The position numbers and the translations under genes were made by a program. The notes beneath the pieces were generated by a model, which had not been told where the DNA came from, searched no databases, and saw only the letters and a program-made list of their open reading frames with translations. Shown here one piece after another: positions 61,621 through 64,000 of a DNA stretch of 64,000 nucleotides. Each line of letters starts with the position of its first letter. Within the stretch, counting starts at the first letter, position 1. Source of the DNA: Camelimonas abortus (GTDB taxonomy: Bacteria > Pseudomonadota > Alphaproteobacteria > Rhizobiales > Beijerinckiaceae); NCBI RefSeq assembly GCF_042647165.1, contig NZ_JBHRUV010000014.1; one strand, 5' to 3'.

Positions 61621-64000
61621 TCAGCGCGGCCCCAGAAGCCGCTCCAGATAGTCCAGCTCCTCGCGCTCGCGCTGGCGCTCGCCGAGGCGCCGGCGCAGCT
61701 CGTCCAGGATGCGGCGGGCCCGTTCGCCGGCCGCCTCGCCGGTCTCGCCCGTCTCCATGCGGCCGAGGCCGCGGTCCACGCCGCGCAGCGGCCGCCCGAG
61801 CGGATCGGTCTGCGGTCTGTCGCCGGAGGCGGCGCCGCGGCCGCTGTCCTCGCCGCCCTCGCCGTCGCGGCCGGCCGCGCCTTGGCGCGCGCCGTCGGCT
61901 TCGGCCATCTGGCGGGCGAGATCCTGGGCGCTCCGCCGCAGCTGCTCAAGGGCCCGGCCCTGGGCGTCAACGGCCTCGCCGTGGCCGCCGCGCTTCAGCG
62001 CCTCGCCGGCGGCGTCCATCTCCTCGCCGGCCTCGCCGAAGCCCTTGCCGGCGTCGGCGCCTTCGCGCTTCAGGCGCTGGCGCAACGCCTCCAGCCGCTG
62101 GCGCAGCGCCTGCTGGCGCTGCCCCAGCTCCTGCCCGGGGCCGGCGCCGTTTTCGCCCGGCTGCGCGCCGCCGCCCNCGCCTGCTGGCGCTGCCCCAGCT
62201 CCTGCCCGGGGCCGGCGCCGTTTTCGCCCGGCTGCGCGCCGCCGCCCTGCCGCTGCGGCGCTTCGCCTGGCCGGGCGCCTGGCCCGCCCCGGCCGTCCGC
62301 CCCCTGTCCGCCCTGGTCCTGGCGTCCCGGGCGCTGGCCGGGGGCCGGGGCGCCGTCCTGCGCCGCGTCGTCGTCATCCGTCCCGGCGTCCGGGTCGCGG
62401 CCGGCGCGCTGGCCCTGGCGGAAGGTTTCGTCGCGCAGCGCCTGCTGCTCGCGCATCAGCCCGTCCAGCTCGCCCAGCGCCTGGCCGAGGCGCCGGGCCT
62501 GCTCGCCCTGGGAGCCGTCGTCGCCGTTCTGGCCCTGCCCGTCGCCGCCCTGCGAGGGCTGGGCCATCTGCAGGTTCTCCATGATCTCGCGCAGGCGGTC
62601 GAGCAGGCGCGCGGCTTCCTCGCGCCGGCCCTCGCGGGTCAGCTCCTCGATGCGGTCCAGCAGTTTCTGCAGGTCGTCGCGGGTGACCGGCGTGGCGTTG
62701 GGATCAGCCGGCTGCTGGCCGCGGGCCCGCGCCTGTCGGCCCATCTCGGCCATGTAGCGGTTCATGGCCAGGCGCAGCTCGCGGCTGAGGCGGCGGATCT
62801 CCTCCTCGCCGGCGCCGCGCTCGATGGCGTCGCGCAGCGCCTGCTGCGCCTGGCGCAGCTGCCGCTCCGCGTCGGAAAGGTCGCCTTCCTCCACCACCAG
62901 CGCCAGCTCCCACAGCTGGCCGGCCACGTCGCGCAGGTCGTCGTCGGAACGGGCGTCGCGCAGCAGCCGGTCCACCCGGCGCAGGCCGAGATAATGGCCG
63001 GCGCGCGGCGTGAACAGCTCCGGCGCGACCAGCAGCGCGTCCAGCGCCGTCTGCACGCGCGGGCGCGTGTCCGGCGTGAGGATCAGGTCGCGGCGCAGCT
63101 CCACCAGGGCGCGGGCCAGCGGATCGGCGAACACGCGCTGCGGCAGGGTGATGCGCACCGTCTCGCTGCGGCCTTCCTGGCCGGCGTCGTCGCGCACCAC
63201 GAGGGTGAGGTCCACCTCGGCCCCGGCCCACGGGTGGGAGGCGACTTCCGCCACCGTCTTCATCTCCGCGCCCGCCGCCGGGTTGGACGACAGGTTCAGC
63301 CGGATCTGCGGCGGCTTCGCCAGGCTGCGCCCCTGCGGCGCGCCGGGCAGGCGGATCTCCGCCTCGCCCGAGGCGAGGCCGTAATCATCCTTCGCCACAT
63401 AGGCGATGGTCAGGGTTCCGCGCGGCCCGCCCTGGGGGCGGCCCGACAGGGCGACTGTCGGCGGCGCGTCGGGAATGACGGAAATGGCGATGTCATGCGC
63501 GCGGCCGCCGGCGCGGATGCGCGCCTGGCCGTCGCCGGCGATGCGGAAGCGCGCCCGCTGCAGGCCGGGCGGGGGCGGCCCGGCCGTCTGGCCTTCGCCG
63601 TCGCCCTCGCCGTCGCGCAGCGGCGTCAGGCCGCCGCCCACGTCCACCCGCAGGGCGCTGCCGCCGGCGGCCTGCGCCACCAGCACGCTGCCCGCCGGCG
63701 CGCGGACCGCCTGCCGGCCGCCCGCGCCGGAAAGATCCAGCATCAGCGGCGGCCGCCGGGTGTAGCGCGGCGGATCGATCCAGCCGTCCAGCCGCCGGTC
63801 CCCGGCGCCGGAAAAGGCGATGTCGAAGCTGAAGGCCGGGGCCAGCCGCTCGCGCCACTGCGGCCCGGCGATGAAGGCCGCGGCCACCGCGGCCATGAGC
63901 GGCGCGGCGCGCAGCGCGTAGCGGTCGCGATCGGCCATGGCCACGCGCGGCGGCGCCGGGCGCAGCTGCGCCAGCTGCCGGCGCAGCGCCTCGCGCCGGC
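61621..64000 (-). CDS. TIGR02302/DUF4175 family membrane protein, 5' end outside window; broken only by an assembly join
   Basis: A large membrane-associated protein of unknown function. Near the right edge the frame reads RREALRRQLAQLRP, then VAMADRDRYALRAAPLMAAV with a membrane segment, a beta-rich periplasmic part (GWIDPPRYTRRPPLM, AYVAKDDYGLASGEAEIRL), and a long Gln/Gly/Arg-rich helical tail. The C-terminus (61621-62085) reads RILDELRRRLGERQREREEL and ELDYLERLLGPR, the family end. The two parts are in different frames here because of a 70-bp duplication around one N at 62177; removing 71 bases puts them in one frame. I treat the gene as intact in the organism. Confidence 0.85.
62107..62247. 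repeat. Perfect 70-bp direct repeat around a single N (contig join)
   Basis: Bases 62107-62176 and 62178-62247 are identical, with N at 62177 between them. An exact repeat of this length meeting at a single N is what is left when two contig ends that overlap are joined without merging. It shifts the frame of the TIGR02302 gene by two. Confidence 0.93.

Noticed and set aside
61621..63944. TIGR02302 gene as a real pseudogene
   Set aside because: The frameshift is fully explained by an exact 70-bp duplication around one N, an assembly artefact.

Overview
The window is a very GC-rich stretch of chromosome from an alphaproteobacterium, most likely of the order Hyphomicrobiales (Rhizobiales). The main grounds are conserved gene neighbourhoods: lptC-lptA-lptB-rpoN-hpf-ptsN; rplU-rpmA-GNAT with obgE nearby; a parvulin-argJ-mutT run; and cobalamin adenosyltransferase-etfB-etfA-hbd next to a TIGR02302/DUF4175 membrane protein. 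A class II EPSP synthase and the long form of HPF agree with this. I cannot name the genus. Nothing looks like a plasmid, prophage or island: I see no transposase, integrase or CRISPR array, and only one RNA gene, a tRNA-Leu. The sequence is a draft assembly with two N runs and one single-N join.

Left part (1-13 kb): the end of hrpB, a DUF2939 protein, aroA-cmk with a four-copy 17-bp tandem repeat just upstream, class I fumarase with a small exported protein behind it, then the LPS-export/sigma-54/PTS-Ntr cluster (lptC, lptA, lptB, rpoN, hpf, ptsN, all leftward) and a short RNase D.

13-31 kb is the accessory part. An enoyl-CoA hydratase faces a six-gene leftward operon: two oligopeptide-type ABC ATPases, a Tat-exported solute-binding protein, two permeases and an acyl-CoA ligase. 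This suggests uptake of an organic acid or amide followed by CoA activation. Next come a predicted outer-membrane barrel with an Asp-rich linker, a YrhK-like membrane protein and a choloylglycine-hydrolase-family Ntn hydrolase. A rightward ytcA-mdtN-mdtO-mdtP tripartite efflux operon follows; mdtP is interrupted by an N run. A lipid kinase of the YegS/DAGK family is then split by a single-base frameshift.

31-51 kb: tRNA-Leu(CAG); parvulin isomerase-argJ-SIMPL-mutT, with 4-nt overlaps between the last three; obgE; an EamA transporter; a GNAT enzyme; rplU-rpmA with a clear promoter and terminator; phaA and phaB for polyhydroxybutyrate precursors; a MaoC hydratase; gloB; a methyltransferase; an OafA-type acyltransferase; accA; an L,D-transpeptidase lipoprotein (with the second N run); a lytic transglycosylase; and a TorF-type porin.

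51-64 kb: secA, a two-domain VOC enzyme, an HNH endonuclease, 3-hydroxybutyryl-CoA dehydrogenase, etfA/etfB, a PduO-type adenosyltransferase, a 60-residue twin-membrane protein, and the TIGR02302 protein running off the right edge. The last gene looks broken only because a 70-bp sequence is duplicated around a single N, an evident assembly join.

Taken together the genes describe a housekeeping chromosome segment with a strong acyl-CoA theme: phaA, phaB, hbd, etfAB, accA, MaoC, enoyl-CoA hydratase and acyl-CoA ligase. I found no convincing wholly new system. The most interesting leads are the ABC-transporter/CoA-ligase operon with its duplicated operator-like site, the uncharacterised barrel/YrhK pair, the aroA tandem repeat and several clean palindromes in promoter regions.
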